Source: Gnetum montanum | Lineage: Eukaryota; Streptophyta; Gnetopsida; Gnetales; Gnetaceae | Length of the DNA: 64,000 nucleotides | Assembly: GCA_015680685.1 (NCBI GenBank) | Contig: MNCI01008279.1 | Span: 624,072-688,071, forward strand | Reading direction: 5' to 3' | In this document: positions 1 to 11,760 of the stretch, piece by piece | Layout of the letters: each line of letters starts with the position of its first letter | How positions within the stretch are numbered: the stretch's first letter is position 1 | The notes under the pieces: generated by a model | Told to the model about the DNA's origin: nothing | Database searches by the model: none | Seen by the model: only the letters and a program-made list of their open reading frames with translations | Position numbers and translations under genes: made by a program

Positions 1-214
1 AAAAATTTGAAAATCACACTCAAACAAAACAAAGTGAAATATATAAGAAAGTGTAAAAGATTCAATAAAGATTCAAATCTACTAATGATGATGTAAAACC
101 AAAAATGGTGTAAAAATAGGAAAAATTTTGAAAATCAAAAAGTTGTAAAATAAATAACTTGCAAAAGCAAAAACATAGAAAATAAAAAATAGGAAAACTA
201 AGGAGCCATATTGA

Positions 215-1420
215 TCATTTAGCATGGATGGCTATGTTCCCCATGATTGAGTTGGAAAAAGAAGATATGAAAAATTGAGCATGGTTGTCCATCCATTGAG
301 GTATCTGTTGCACTGGCTTGCTTGGGCTCATGGAAAAGCTTTACTTGTTGGATGTTGATCAACTAATTTTTATTTTGGCTCTTAAGTTTGTATATGGTCA
401 TGGCCCTAGAGGGAAAGGCTTTAACAATTATATAAGGTCCCTCTCACAATATTTGAAACTTTGTATTCTGAGGTATGTGTGTCAAGCTCTAGTAGAGAAC
501 CTTATCTTCAAGTCAAAATTTTACTTTTTGTATTCTTAGGTCATGTCGTTGCTTGTTAAATGCCTTATGCACTTCATTCAAAGATAGGACCATTAATTAG
601 TTTTCATCTAGCACATTGAGGTTGATCAGTCTTTCTTTTTGGGCTTGACTTAAGTTAAGATTTAGGTCATAGGTTCTTGAGAGTGTATGGAGCTTGGATT
701 GAATAGGGTGCATTGGAAGTTTTCCATATACTAACTCATAAGGAGAGTAGAAAAAAGGAAGTTTTCATGTTGAGTGGTAGGCCCATAGGGCACCATTGAG
801 TTTTGTTCTTAAATCTCACTTATATTTGCTTATGGTCTTTATTAGGATCTTTGTAATCTCACTATTGGTTACCTCTGCTTGATCGTTGGCTTGGGGTGAT
901 AAGGTGTTGTTAATTTATGTTCAACCCCCAAGCATTACATAAGTTTTCAAAAAGTGGCACCTTTAAAATGATTTATTATTAGAAATTAGTGCACATGGCA
1001 CCCCAAACTTGTTAACAACATGTTGTTGTACAAATCTAGAAGCTATGGATTATGTACAATCAATGATAGTTGTTGCTTCTACCCATTTGATGCAATAGTT
1101 GACTACTATGATGATATACATCTTTCCATTGGACATCGCTATGATGTGACCCATGAAGTTAATGTCCCATATGTTAAAGGGTTCCAATGGTTGAATCCAC
1201 TATTGAGGATCCTCCATGTATGCATTCATCCCACCATCTTGTTGACATTATTTAGAAAATTAGACAAATTGATGGACATCCCTGAAGATTGTAGGCCAAT
1301 AATATCTTACCATCAGGATTTTTATGATTATGCATCTCCATACATAGTGGCCTCTACAAGGCCCTTTATGAGCATCCTAGAAAATGTGTAGTTGATCTAC
1401 ATTAGGGACACACCAATGAA
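215..1420 (-). pseudogene. Integrase remnant of A1
   Basis: This stretch aligns by eye with the better preserved integrase of A2 (about 9900-11040) over its whole length, including the C-terminal part and the core. The integrase would insert the element cDNA. No open frame of useful length survives on the minus strand. A plus-strand open frame at 1020-1391 is only a shadow of it. Boundaries are approximate, taken from the alignment with A2. Confidence 0.7.
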
Positions 1421-1579
1421 CTACGCCATCGATGCACACTTTGTAAAGGTGTCCATTGATTTCCATGAATTACTTTACCTAATGAAGAAACTATTGTTTC
1501 TTCTTCAAGTCCAGAACTTATGGCATCTCTTGAGTTAGAAGGTAAGTGAGGATGTCATCATACCATTTTGTTTCTATGG

Positions 1580-2050
1580 GCACTTGGTGATTTACTGCTC
1601 CTATAAAGAGGATTTCATCTAAAAATTGATCAGAGAGTGGACTCTCCTTCTCTTTTTTATCTCATCTTAACTGACAAAGGTGATCAGCAATCATATTTTT
1701 AGATGCTTTTCGATCTACCATTGTGAGATTAAATTCTTGCAAGATCACAAGCCACTATATGATATGAGGACTCATTATCGACTTATGCATTAGGAAGTGC
1801 ATGGCACTATGATCTATGTGCACAAACACTTTATAGCCATGCACATAGTGCCTAAACTCTTTGAGAGCATACAACACTACTATTAATTTTTTCTCAGTTG
1901 TGGTATAATTCAATTGTGCACCCACAATTCTTTAGCTTGTGTAGTCAATGTAATATGGATGTTTCTTATCATCCAACTATGTAAACACAACTCCCAAGGC
2001 ATAATTAGATGCATCTGTCATTATATAAAATGGTTTGGACTAGTCTAGTG
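1580..2050 (-). pseudogene. RNase H remnant of A1
   Basis: Position between reverse transcriptase and integrase, and base-by-base similarity to 11250-11760 of A2, mark this as the RNase H domain, which degrades the RNA strand during reverse transcription. It is broken by several stops. Boundaries are approximate. Confidence 0.55.
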
Positions 2051-2940
2051 CTTATAGAATTGGAGTTTCTACAAGTTTATCTTTTAAGTATCGAAATGCA
2101 TGTTCACATTCATTCATCTAGATTAACATAGAATATTTTTTTATAAGATCAACCAATGGCTTTGCAATCTTAGAGAAATTCTCTATGAATTGCTGGTAGT
2201 AGCCAGTATGTTCGAGGAATGATCAGATATCTTTAACTATCTCTGGTTGATGTTTGATTCCTTGGATGATCCTTATTTTTTCTAGGTCTACCTCAATCCC
2301 TGCCTAAGTAATTTTGTGCCCCAATACTATGCCTTCTTGAACCATTAAATGGCTTTTTTGCCAATTGAGCTTGAGATTTGTTTCAACACATCTCTTTAGT
2401 ACTTACTCAAGGCAGCCTAGGGCTTGCTCAAATGTAGCCCCATAGGTAGAAAAGTCATCCATAAAGACCTCTACCTTGCTATAATTTTCTATTGGAAAAT
2501 AATAAGGACCAGTTGTTGAAATGTTATAGGGGCAATGCATAAACCAAATGGCATCTTACAATATGTAAAATTTTCCCAAGGGCTTGTGAATGTTGTCTTG
2601 TCTTGATCTTTTGGTGCAATTTGGATGTGGTTATAGCCACTATAACCATCCAAGAAGCTAAAATAGTAATGCTCAAAGATAGTGTCCAACACTTGGTCCA
2701 CAAATGGTAATGGAAAATAATCTTTAAATGTTACCATGTTCAATAACCTGAATTTGATGTAGACCCACCACCTGCCATCTTTCTTTGGCACAATTACAAG
2801 TGGGCTAACCCACTCACTATCTACGATGGGATAGATGAACCCTACCTTAAGGATTTGTTTGATTTCCTCCTTAATGATCTACTTCAACTTGGGGTTTAGT
2901 TGCCTTTGTGGCTACCCTCTTGGCTTCATGGTCAGGTCGA
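2050..2940 (-). pseudogene. Reverse transcriptase remnant of A1
   Basis: The best preserved piece is 2489-2791, which reads as the fingers and palm of a Ty3/gypsy reverse transcriptase. Visible motifs are VPKKDGRWWVYI, FPLPFVDQVLD, FLDGYSGYNHIQIAP and MPFGLCIAP, matching the Athila pattern (VPKK.G..R.CID, PLPFIDQ, FLDGYSGYNQI, MPFGLCNAP). The R-x-C-I-D motif is damaged to WWVYIKF. The YxDD region near 2460 is altered. Upstream, matching sequence extends to about 2940. It is inactive because of stops and frameshifts on both sides. Confidence 0.85.
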
Positions 2941-3439
2941 TGTAGATGTTATGTTAGCATATCCTTGGATCAATTCTTGTCAGTTCGGGATATGACCAAG
3001 CAAAGGCTATGGCCATTTGTTGATGACTTGCAACAACTTATCTTTTTATTCAAGAACAATATTTTCATTGATTATGATCGACTTGCCATTATTTAAAAAT
3101 GCATATTCCATGCCAACTGATACAGTTTTTAACTCTAGGGGTTCTTTCTTGAGATTATTAGGGATTTCCAACTCTTCTCAATAAGTATCATCATCTTCAT
3201 CATTAGAGAGTTGGTGATGAATTTTCTCAAGTTCATCCTTGCCTTCAACATAAGCATATGTCAAGCTCTCAATTGGTTCTATGCATAATGTGTTTCTATC
3301 AAAGTAAGCTGTTAGCCACTAGGTGCCCTCCTATTTTGTGGCTATTACATACAAATACCTTTAGATATCTATTTCTTGTGCACACTGATTGCATACTATA
3401 ATGAATGTACTCTTGATGAACTAGATCTTTTGCATACAA

Positions 3440-3960
3440 TTGTACCCATTATCACTATACACAAGGCATGGAACATGCTTCTTGTCCAACCTTCCAAATT
3501 CATTTTTGTTTAAGATTTTCAAGGAGATGTCCCTTAAGCCCATTCATGCATCTACTATGCTTAATCATGTCCTTTCCATAATGATGGGAAAGTTACCTTT
3601 GCAATTTTTCACCTTGATCACCAAAAAATCAACAGGATAGGACCACTCATAAACTATGGTCACAATGTCCTCCACTAGTCCCAAAGGAATAGTGATTGAT
3701 TGAACTACCAATTCTAAATGAAGTTTTCTCTTCTTAAGAGGCAGTAGGTTCTAGACCTTGTACATGTCATGGGAGATGAGATTGACTCCGAATCCAGAAT
3801 CAAAAACGACCTTGCATGGCTCATGTCCAATGATTTATAAGTAAATGAGTGGACTTCCTAGGTTAGATCTTTTCATGGGAAGATTTCTAGCCTTGATCTA
3901 ACTGAAAAAAGCATGAGTTAACATCATAGTGTGGATTTGAGGTGGTGTTTGGTTTGAAGG
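3440..3960 (-). pseudogene. Aspartic protease remnant of A1
   Basis: A broken minus-strand frame reads through a retroviral-type protease region. Around 3790-3840 the residues DSGFGVNLIS fit the active site D-S/T-G of a retrotransposon aspartic protease, which cuts the Gag-Pol polyprotein. The same block occurs in A3 (about 18170-18330), where it reads DSSFGVN. Two further blocks follow that are shared with A2 and A3. Stops interrupt the frame. Confidence 0.65.
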
Positions 3961-4549
3961 GTACTCGAATATGTTTGATGCAGAGGATGAGAGTGTTGGA
4001 GTTATAGGGTGACTAGCCACATTAAGTTGTGAGGGTTTGGAATGACTATTTAGTCAAAAAAAGGGATCATTTCCTAGATTGATTATCTAAACCACTTGGC
4101 TAGAAAGCTAGTTGTAAATGTATAGACCTTGTAGCATTTCATTGGTGTAGCTATGAAGTAATTTCATTCTGCATGGATGGAACAAGAGGTAATTTGGTTG
4201 AGGGTGGAAAGATGTGTGAAGATAGATGTAGAGGATGTTAAGGATATGGGTGTTCTCCTCGAGTAGATGATGAATGAGTTCAATGATACTCTAGAGGATA
4301 ATAGTGATGTTGAAATGAAGCATGGCTTATAGAACTTTGTGGAGAAACAGGTTTCTAAACATAGTACCTGTATGCATTTGGTTGCTTATAAGGGTATTTT
4401 TGTCTTGGTGATGGCATTCCCCATGACTGTGGTTGGTGCCATTATTGATACTGGTCATATGGTTGTGGTGGAGCTCCACTTGGGTAGTAAGCTTGTTGTT
4501 GTTGATGAAACTATCTTGGATTGCCTTATGGATAAGGTAATTGTCTAGG

Positions 4550-6400
4550 TTCTTGCTTCCGTGCTAGTCAAGAATTCAATGTGTACATCCTAGACTCTTG
4601 TAAGTGTGACACCATAAGGAAACATCCCTTAGGATGCTCATACTAATAAATTTCACAACCAACGCCATGATTAGAGTCTTTCAACATCATCATTAGAGTC
4701 TTTCTCCACAGCTTCTACTACAATAGCTTTGCCCTTACCTCTTTGGTAGGCATATTCAACTTCTTTCTGCCTCATGTGGTTATGATCACTATTTTTCTCT
4801 TTGGAGCTCTAGCAATATTTATAGTAGTCTAGAAATTTTCATCCAAATAGTTTCATAGTTTATCAACCTTTGCTAAAATATCATAAATAGATTTTTGGAT
4901 GGGCAAGGTTTTCCTATTCACCACTTCATTGAGTGATGACTCCTCCTCATCACAAAATCAAAGCTCTCATTTCCTTATGGAAGGATCCCTATTATATTCT
5001 TCTACACTTTTCCTTTTTCACAACTCATCTTATTCTTTTGTAACCTATTTTATAAGCCTTTGTATATAATGATCTCTTAGTTTAGAGAATCTCCCTTGAG
5101 CATAAACCCCAAAAGTTCTTCTAGTTTCTACTCTTGAGCCCATCTATGATGTGGCAGAGTTGCTTCCTCTAAGAGTAACCATGGCTAGAGCATTTATGTA
5201 AGAGAGAATAATATCTGCCAATGGTAGCATCCAAGGGTTCATGTATTTCCTATTTCCAGCCTTCAATTTACCTTCTCAAATTGAACACTATGGAGTATGT
5301 CTAGTATTTATCATTGAATAGCTCAAGCATTGTACCCCATCAATGGATAGATTCTGGCTCCAAGGACTAGTACCAGCTTTTAGCTTCTTTGATGAGGGTC
5401 CTAGGAAAGAGTTTGAGTTTCTACCAATTATTTTCAATGTTCTACAAGGCATAGGTATCATGGAAAGCTTGTAGATATGTCTGAGGATCAAAGTTTTATT
5501 CCCCCTCAAATCTTGGGATATTGTTCATGTCTAAGCACTTGATCTGACTATCTTTCATATGCCTAGTTAGAATCTTAACTACCTCTACAATGTTAAGCAT
5601 ACTTTAAGTTGCCAACCAAGGCTCATCATCATCATGATTTCATTGTCTTCGATGATGTCCTATGTTATCCATTTGATTATTGTGGGCATGGCAATTAGTA
5701 TTACTACCTCTATGCTCACCTCCATCAAAATTATTCCTTCTATGGAATCTTTCAGAATCAAAAAAGGAAGAAGAATTAGATGCAGTTAAATAGGGGAAAG
5801 AGGGAAGAGGATTGTCTCCACCATGAAATCTACCAATTTCCCCATGGCCATGTTCATTATTTCTCATATCATCTTGATGCTTGTTTGATCCCTTTCCTTG
5901 ACTGTCATCTTTCCTTGAACCTAAATTTTGGATTGTAGATTGCAGATTCAAGGTCACACCCTCATCACTAATAAGAAAGGGTAGAGAATCTTCATGGTGA
6001 GAGTCCTTAGAGGTAGGACCCTTGTTGTTATCTTGATTCAGTAGGGACAAGGATTGGTGAACTATTTTCTCTTATCATCTTCATGATGCCTCTCGTGATA
6101 TCAATCTCACCTACATTATGTGTCAGTGTGATGGTAGTCCCAAGTGTCATAACCATTCACAACATATTCTTCTTGAAGATCTGAGATGCCTTACTTCTTC
6201 AAATTTTGAAGAAACATCCTAGGCATAGATCGATTGGGGGGCAATACAATGTCTCCTTCCATATCACTCCATCATAGTTACTCATCCTAGTGTAGGATGA
6301 AGGTGAAATTAGGTACAAACTCATCTAGATGAGTATATACCAATTTGCACTCTTATGGGACCAATATTTTAACATCATCACACTTACGAGAAGAAGACAT
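4550..6400 (-). pseudogene. Gag remnant of A1
   Basis: The start codon is at 6400, about 150 nt inside the primer binding site and the same spacing as the gag start of A3. The N-terminus begins MSSSRK, compared with MSSSPRK in A3. The region 5640-6050 is a 136-codon open stretch of low-complexity, polar Gag. The core Gag motif (residues like DPQTYLQAFHD and AKSWYQSL) follows at about 5300-5500. A zinc-knuckle block lies near 4600-4650. Gag would form the particle. Many stops are present. Confidence 0.75.
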
Positions 6401-6532
6401 TTTGCAACAAATAAAGTATTAGTGTGCTTTTTGTAATTATGAAACATGGGAATGATGTCAACCTTGGCATTCATCCAATGATATTAATGATATTCATTAA
6501 TCTTAAACAGCAAACATTTCAAGAAATAGATT

Positions 6533-6550
6533 CCTTGGCAATGGCGCTAA
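6533..6550 (-). promoter_or_regulatory. Primer binding site of A1
   Basis: On the minus strand, directly after the 5' LTR, the sequence reads TTAGCGCCATTGCCAAGG. It differs by two bases from the A3 site (TTGGCGCCATTGCCGAGG), which resembles the tRNA-Asp-type site of Athila elements (TGGCGCCGTTGCC). This marks the first base of the internal region. Confidence 0.8.
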
Positions 6551-6807
6551 TGATGAGCAATGAAGGTACCCCTACACCCAACTATACAAATCACAAAGCA
6601 TTCATGCATGATACAATAGAATTTCATGGGCTCTCTAGTTTCTAGTGAACTAGTCTTCTAGGAAGTGAATCTTACCCTAAGGTTGTTCATTGTTGATAAA
6701 TCATGTTTTTTCATACACTCCAATATTGTAGTGGCCGCGATATTGAGTACATGATATCGGGTATGTGATATCATAGCCCAAGATGTGATATCGTACATTC
6801 AATATCA
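6551..6807 (-). repeat. 5' LTR of A1, short form
   Basis: The LTR end next to the primer site reads (plus strand) TGATGAGCAATGAAGGTACC, as in the LTRs of A2 and A3. The outer end is set at 6807 because on the minus strand it starts TGATATTGAA and then shows a GATATC, GGGCT, GATATC arrangement like the start of the A3 LTR. It is 257 bp against 787-1013 bp in A3 and A2, and has lost its TATA region. The flanking 5 bp would be CTAGT at 6808-6812; the partner is outside the window. Confidence 0.65.
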
Positions 6808-6928
6808 CTAGTTAGAAGTAGCATAATATTTCTAATCAAAGTAGCAAAAAGAATGAAGTATTCTTGCTCTCATGAATATTTCATTTTAATCCTTAATATC
6901 CTCACCCCATTTTTCTACAAGCCTCAAC
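6808..6928. other. Old flanking DNA between A1 and A2
   Basis: About 120 bp of AT-rich sequence with no gene. With 14767-14778 and the sequence after 21702 it forms the pre-insertion locus into which A2 and A3 jumped. Confidence 0.5.
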
Positions 6929-6933
6929 ATTTC
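6929..6933. repeat. Target site duplication of A2, left (ATTTC)
   Basis: Five bases directly before the TGATGAG end of the A2 LTR. The right copy at 14762-14766 is ACTTC, differing by one transition. Confidence 0.55.
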
Positions 6934-7946
6934 TGATGAGCGGTGAGGTACCCCTATGCTCAACCATACGAATATGAGAATTTCACACATGATCCAGTCA
7001 AATTCCAATGACGAAGTGCTTAAGCACCCTTGTGGAATAAGGACAGGTTGATTGATCATTGTCTTCCCAAAATTACTTGTATGTCACGATTGTATGGTTA
7101 AGTAAGCTTAAGGCATATGATTTTTATGGCTTTTCTATTTTTATGTCCTACTGCTAATAAGGGAGGAGAGAGAGATAACTAAGTGACTAATTTAACTTAA
7201 ATACTAATTAAATAAGCTTTAAACTAATCCTAACACCAGTATTCATTCTCACTTGTCGTACACATCCTAAACCAGCGCAACACTACTAGGATTACCAAAC
7301 ACTAATTGTTACTGGGTTACCAAGTGTTACATGCATGCTCGAAGTGACTATACTATGTGTGCTAATAACAAAAATGTAAAGTGCATAAAATAAAATAAAA
7401 TAAAATAGATGTATAAGAAAATAAAATAAAAGAAATGGATAAGAAAACAAATCTCAAGTGCTACAAGGATGAATCATAAAGCTCGTATTTATTGCCGTAC
7501 ATAAGGTGTGCTGAGGCACACAATGCTCGAATAACAATCTATCCACACTTTGACCTCTTGCTGTGGGCACTTAGAAAATACTTTAACTACAAGAGTATTG
7601 CTACATTTTTTTGCTAAAAGACTTCTTTTTCCTGGGCATTATATTTATAGACTTGGGAGCAACTACTCTAATAATTAGAGTAACTGCAACAATAATAACT
7701 ACTCTAATAATTAAAGTAACCACTCCAGTAATAACCACTCTAATTATTAGAGTACCCACTCTAATAATAAATGCTCTAATAATTAGAGCAATCACTCCAA
7801 TAATAATTGCTCTAATTATTAGAGTAACTGCTCCAATAATAACCATTCTAATAATTAGAGTAATCACTCCAATAATAACCACTCTAATTATTAGAGTAAC
7901 CACTTCAATAATAACTGCTCTAATTATTAGAGTAACCACTTCATCA
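6934..7946 (-). repeat. 3' LTR of A2
   Basis: A 1013 bp LTR, starting TGATGAAGTGG on the minus strand at 7946 and ending CTCATCA at 6934. It holds a TATA-like CTATAAATA near 7640 (minus strand) and, in U3, the 36-bp repeat array described separately. The inner edge of the internal region is marked by a purine-rich GGGGGTA directly before 7946 on the minus strand. Confidence 0.85.
7660..7946. repeat. 36-bp near-palindromic tandem array in U3 of A2
   Basis: About eight units of roughly 36 bp, each with a near-palindrome of the form CTCTAATAATTAGAG followed by CTCCAATAATAAC. Because 36 is a multiple of three, both strands stay open across the array and give false open frames (7601-7957 minus, 7611-7961 plus). 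The array ends exactly at the LTR terminus. A second copy forms the leftover 5' LTR at 14396-14761. Confidence 0.9.
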
Positions 7947-7975
7947 TACCCCCACAACTAAATGAAAACTCGTCC
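7947..7975 (-). promoter_or_regulatory. Polypurine tract region of A2
   Basis: On the minus strand the sequence GTTGTGGGGGTA ends directly before the 3' LTR start at 7946. The same position in A3 reads CATGGGGGTA (15571-15580). This is where plus-strand DNA synthesis would be primed. Confidence 0.65.
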
Positions 7976-9900
7976 TCGCATTCCTTACAAAATATTGGGA
8001 AGGTATGGAATTATTGACTAATTGACAACTGACGGTGGAATGGGATGATAGACTCAATGTGCCCAGTGAATGGATCAATAAGCATATTACAACATTAGTG
8101 TTCATGATCATTGTGGTGAACACTCATACATAAAAGACATCCAAGCCTTTATTTGGTAGCTTGAAGAGAAAAAGAGAGAGAGAGAAAGAAGATGGAGTGT
8201 GTTTCCACCAATGCTGAGATTGTGCCTTCCATTGTTTATCCATAGCCATGCCACCAAACTTGCTCCTTTCATAAATGCTCTAGTTTCCGTCCATCCTGAG
8301 TGCTTCCTCCAAACCCAGTCCATTGTTTGTATGATCATCATCTACACATACAACAAAGTTACAAATGAGCAAGGATAGATAATCCACAATGTAGTTGATA
8401 CCTTGCCTTGATATGAAGCACATTGGTTGAGTTGTGGTTATGGTAGAAACTGGTTCAGAGATTTGTCATAGGTGACTACCCAAGGTGTAGGGGTTAGGAA
8501 AATAGTAAAATGGAAAAAAATTAAAAATTTGTGCCAAGGCCCCCATGACTAAGAGCGAACCTCCAGTAGCTATAAGATGGAAAAATATGAGGAACAAGAA
8601 AGATGGAAAAAATAACAACAACAATGCCAATAAAATGGATGCCATGGATGGGGATGAAACAAGAAATGATTGATTGTAGGAAATGTTTAAGGAAAATAAG
8701 TTAACAATTGCACCAAAAAAGGAATGCCAGTGGATCCTCCCTAAAGCAGGCTCATGCCTTTTATGCCCTAACAAACCCACAAACCAAAGAGTCTATAGGC
8801 TCTAGAAATATCATTTGGAAGCAAGAGTTAAAAAATTACCCACAAGAATTTACCAAAGAAAAATAATGCATCAACCTAGAATGAACTAATGATAAAATCG
8901 GCAATGAGGTGGAAAATGTGGAGAAAGATGGAGAGGAGAGAATGGAATGGAATCCCAAGAATAAGGTTGTGTAAAGCCCCTTGTGTATTTTATGGTTAAT
9001 GTAACTAAGTAGAACTCATCCCAAATACAGACTCAAACCAACCAAACTCAATGACCTCGCATCAACACACTTGACCAATCCATCCACCTAAAGTAACAAG
9101 AATGCTTCCACAAAGAGTCACCACCATTCTGAGAAGAGTGAGATGGAGAAGCAGGAAGTGAGAAAGGGCCTTAGTTAGAGGGAACCTTTAGGCATGGGTA
9201 ACATGTCTTTCCAGTTCCATAACTAGTGCTTGTAGCCCATATTGCTTTATTATGTCTAAGGGGTGTGCTTTGAATTCTCACTTTTCTCTTTTTGTTTTTA
9301 CATGATAACCACACCATGAAAATATTTATTTTTATTCACTTAGCTTCTTGATATTTGAACAATGTTAGAATGGCAAAAAACCCAAGAAAAAGCATCCAAG
9401 CACCCAAGAGAATGTCCAACAAAAATGCACTGAATCTCCTTGAAGTCACATCCTTCTCATCCTTTGAGTCTTTCCTTGGTTTGAAAAATACCCAGCCACC
9501 AATTCATTAACAAGCTTACTTCAAAAAAAGGGACTGTATAGTTCCAAGCCAAAGGAGACCATAGAGTTGTATGGATGAGTGGATGGTGTGGACGCATTGC
9601 CTATTTTACCAAAAGAACCATACCTTAATATCAACATCATAATTCAAAGGTAAAAATCAAACATTAGCAATCAATATGATATAATTCAATCCACCATCAT
9701 GAGCACTTATTGGATGACAAATAAAAGTAAATCAAGCAAACAAAGAAATAGTAAAAATATGAATGATGTGTAAAAAAAAAATAAAAAGAGTTGGAAAAAT
9801 ATGTAAAACAAAAATGTGTAAAATAAAAATTCAAAAAGAATTGATGGCCTAGAACGATTAGCATATGTAGCCATCTCCCCCACAACTGAGTTGGAAGGAG
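7976..9900 (-). other. Non-coding 3' internal region of A2, with possible env-position remnant
   Basis: About 1.9 kb between integrase and 3' LTR, colinear with 15581-17460 of A3. In Athila elements this is the place of an env-like third gene. A minus-strand frame at 8466-8780 has a strongly hydrophobic run after MASILLALLLLFF; the counterpart in A3 (16242-15994) starts MASILLTLPLFLF but is frameshifted. A second shared piece (8341-8108 and about 15950-15737) has the residues IDWIWRKH or MDWVWRKH. These could be exons or a decayed env-like gene; I cannot assign a family. Confidence 0.4.
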
Positions 9901-11040
9901 GAGATCTAAAATAGTGAGTAGGGTTGTCCATCAACAGAGTTAGCATGTGTACTGGCAGTTCTAAGCTCATGGAAAGGTTTGGATTGTTTCACGTTGACCA
10001 ACAGTTTCTTGTCCAGGCTCTCAAGTTTGTATATTGTCATGGCCCTTGAGGGAACGGTTGCATAAATAATATAAGGTCCTTCCCACAATGTTTGAAATTT
10101 AGTATGTTGTGGCACATGTATGGGATTCCAGTAGAGAACCTTATCTCCTGGATGATATTTAAATTTCCTAATCCTTAGGTCATGACGTTGTTTATTGAAT
10201 GCCTTGTGCAACTTGTTAGATGATAGGGCAGCTAGTCAGTTTTCATCTAGTAAGTTAATGGTTCCTAACCATTGTTTTTGTGCTAGGTCAAGGTCAAGGT
10301 TGATGTTACATGTCATGGATAGTGTATGGAGCTTAGTTTGAATGAGAAGCATTGGTAATTTACCATACACTAACTCATAGGGAGAGTAGCCTATAGGGAG
10401 TTTCCATGTGGAGTGGTATGCCCAAATAGCATCGTTCACTTTAGTGCTATAGTCTCGCCTAAACTTGTTAATGGTTCTTGTCAATATCTTCGTAATCTCC
10501 CTATTGGTGACTTTTGCTTGACCGTTTGCTAGGAGTGGTATGGTGTAGTCAATTTATGCTCAACCCCTAAGCGTTGCATTAATTTCTAAAAAGTTACACC
10601 TGTGAAGTGTGTACCATTGTCTAAAATAAGTGCACGTGGTACACCAAACCTTTTTATGATTTATTGTTGAACAAATCGGGTAGCTGTAGATGATGTACAA
10701 TCCTTAACAGCAACTACTTCTACCCATTTTGTTAGGTAATCAATAGTAACAATAATATAAGCTTTTCCATTGGACATTGGTGTAATTGGCCCCATAAAAT
10801 CATTTCCCCAAATTTTGAAGAGTTCTAAATGTTGAATCCATTGTTGTGGACCCTCCATTCTAGTAGTCATTCCCCCATCATATTGACAACGCTCATAAGA
10901 TTGGATGAAACGATGGGCATCCTAAAATAATGTAGGCCAATAATATCCTACAAGTAGGATCTTGATGGTTGTTTGTCTCCTGGTGTAATGACCCCCACAA
11001 GGGCCCTCATGAGCATCTTGGAGAACTCGTAGTTAATCTA
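9900..11040 (-). pseudogene. Integrase of A2, broken
   Basis: Three minus-strand open pieces read as Ty3/gypsy integrase. 10661-10870 contains the core with WGNDFMGPITPMSNGKAYI and IDYLTKWVE, the usual D-F-M-G-P and YxTKWVEA signatures. 10236-10484 has WAYHSTWKLPIGYSPYELVYG, the conserved A.RT..K...G.SPY.LVYG region. 9906-10211 is the C-terminal part with GDKVLYWNP, LWEGPYIIYA and a basic N-terminus. The pieces are separated by stops and frameshifts. It would have inserted the element cDNA into the genome. Confidence 0.85.
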
Positions 11041-11249
11041 TATCAAGAACACCCCATCGAACCAAACCATCGGGACACACTTCACAAATTTTTCCATTAA
11101 TCTCCATAAAGTGCTTGGCTTAGTGAAGAAACTATTGTTTCTTCTTAAGGTTTAACTCTTGTGGTGTTTGTTGGATGAGGAGATAGGTAAGAATGCTACT
11201 GTACCAGTTTGTCTCTATGGGTGATTGATTATTGACTACACCAGCAAAG

Positions 11250-11760
11250 AGGAATTCATCAAGGAAATGATCAAAAATTGGATACTAATCCTCTTTGTTG
11301 TCCCATCACAACCGAGATAAATGATTAGCAACTACATTCTCGATGCCCTTGCGATCGATCATCGTTAAATCGAACTCTTGTAAGATTACAAGTCATCATA
11401 TGATATGAGAGCTTACCATTGGCTTATTCATGAGGAACTGGATTGCACTATGATCTGTATGTACATATACTTTATATCTAATACATAGTGTCTAAAATTT
11501 TCTAGTGCAAACACTACAGCCATTAATTCTTTCTCTGTGGTAGTGTAGTTAAGTTCTGCACCAGCAATACTTCTACTTGCATAGTGGATGTAATAAGGAT
11601 GTTTCTGGTCATCTAACTATGTAAGTACAGCTCCTAGGGCATAGTTGGATGTGTTAGTCATGATATGGAATGGTTTGAACTAGTCAAGAGCTTGTAGAAT
11701 GGGTGTTTCTACTAGCTTCTATTTCAGATTTTGGAAAGCTAATTCGCATTCCTTGGTCCA
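11250..11760 (-). pseudogene. RNase H of A2, broken
   Basis: Located between reverse transcriptase and integrase, and matching 1580-2050 of A1. Residues around 11340-11640 on the minus strand correspond to the usual 'joined to the RT by YASR..' block of Ty3/gypsy RNase H. No long open frame survives. Confidence 0.55.

Larger units (their letters stand above)
1..6807 (-). mobile_element. Athila-like Ty3/gypsy element A1, 3' part outside window
   Basis: Read on the minus strand the order is 5' LTR (6807-6551), primer binding site, gag, protease, reverse transcriptase, RNase H and integrase, running off the window start. The order PR-RT-RH-IN, the tRNA-Asp-type primer site and the RT sequence place it in Ty3/gypsy, Athila-like. 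The 3' non-coding part and 3' LTR are not in the window. All coding parts contain many stops and frameshifts, so it is a dead copy. The 5' LTR is much shorter than those of A2 and A3 and has probably lost its middle. Confidence 0.85.

Noticed and set aside
1020-1391. 123-codon plus-strand frame
   Set aside because: Shadow of the A1 integrase on the minus strand; no family signature.
7601-7961. Long open frames on both strands with Ile/Val/Thr repeats
   Set aside because: Produced by the 36-bp array, whose period is a multiple of three; the same holds for 14312-14827 plus and 14371-14682 minus.
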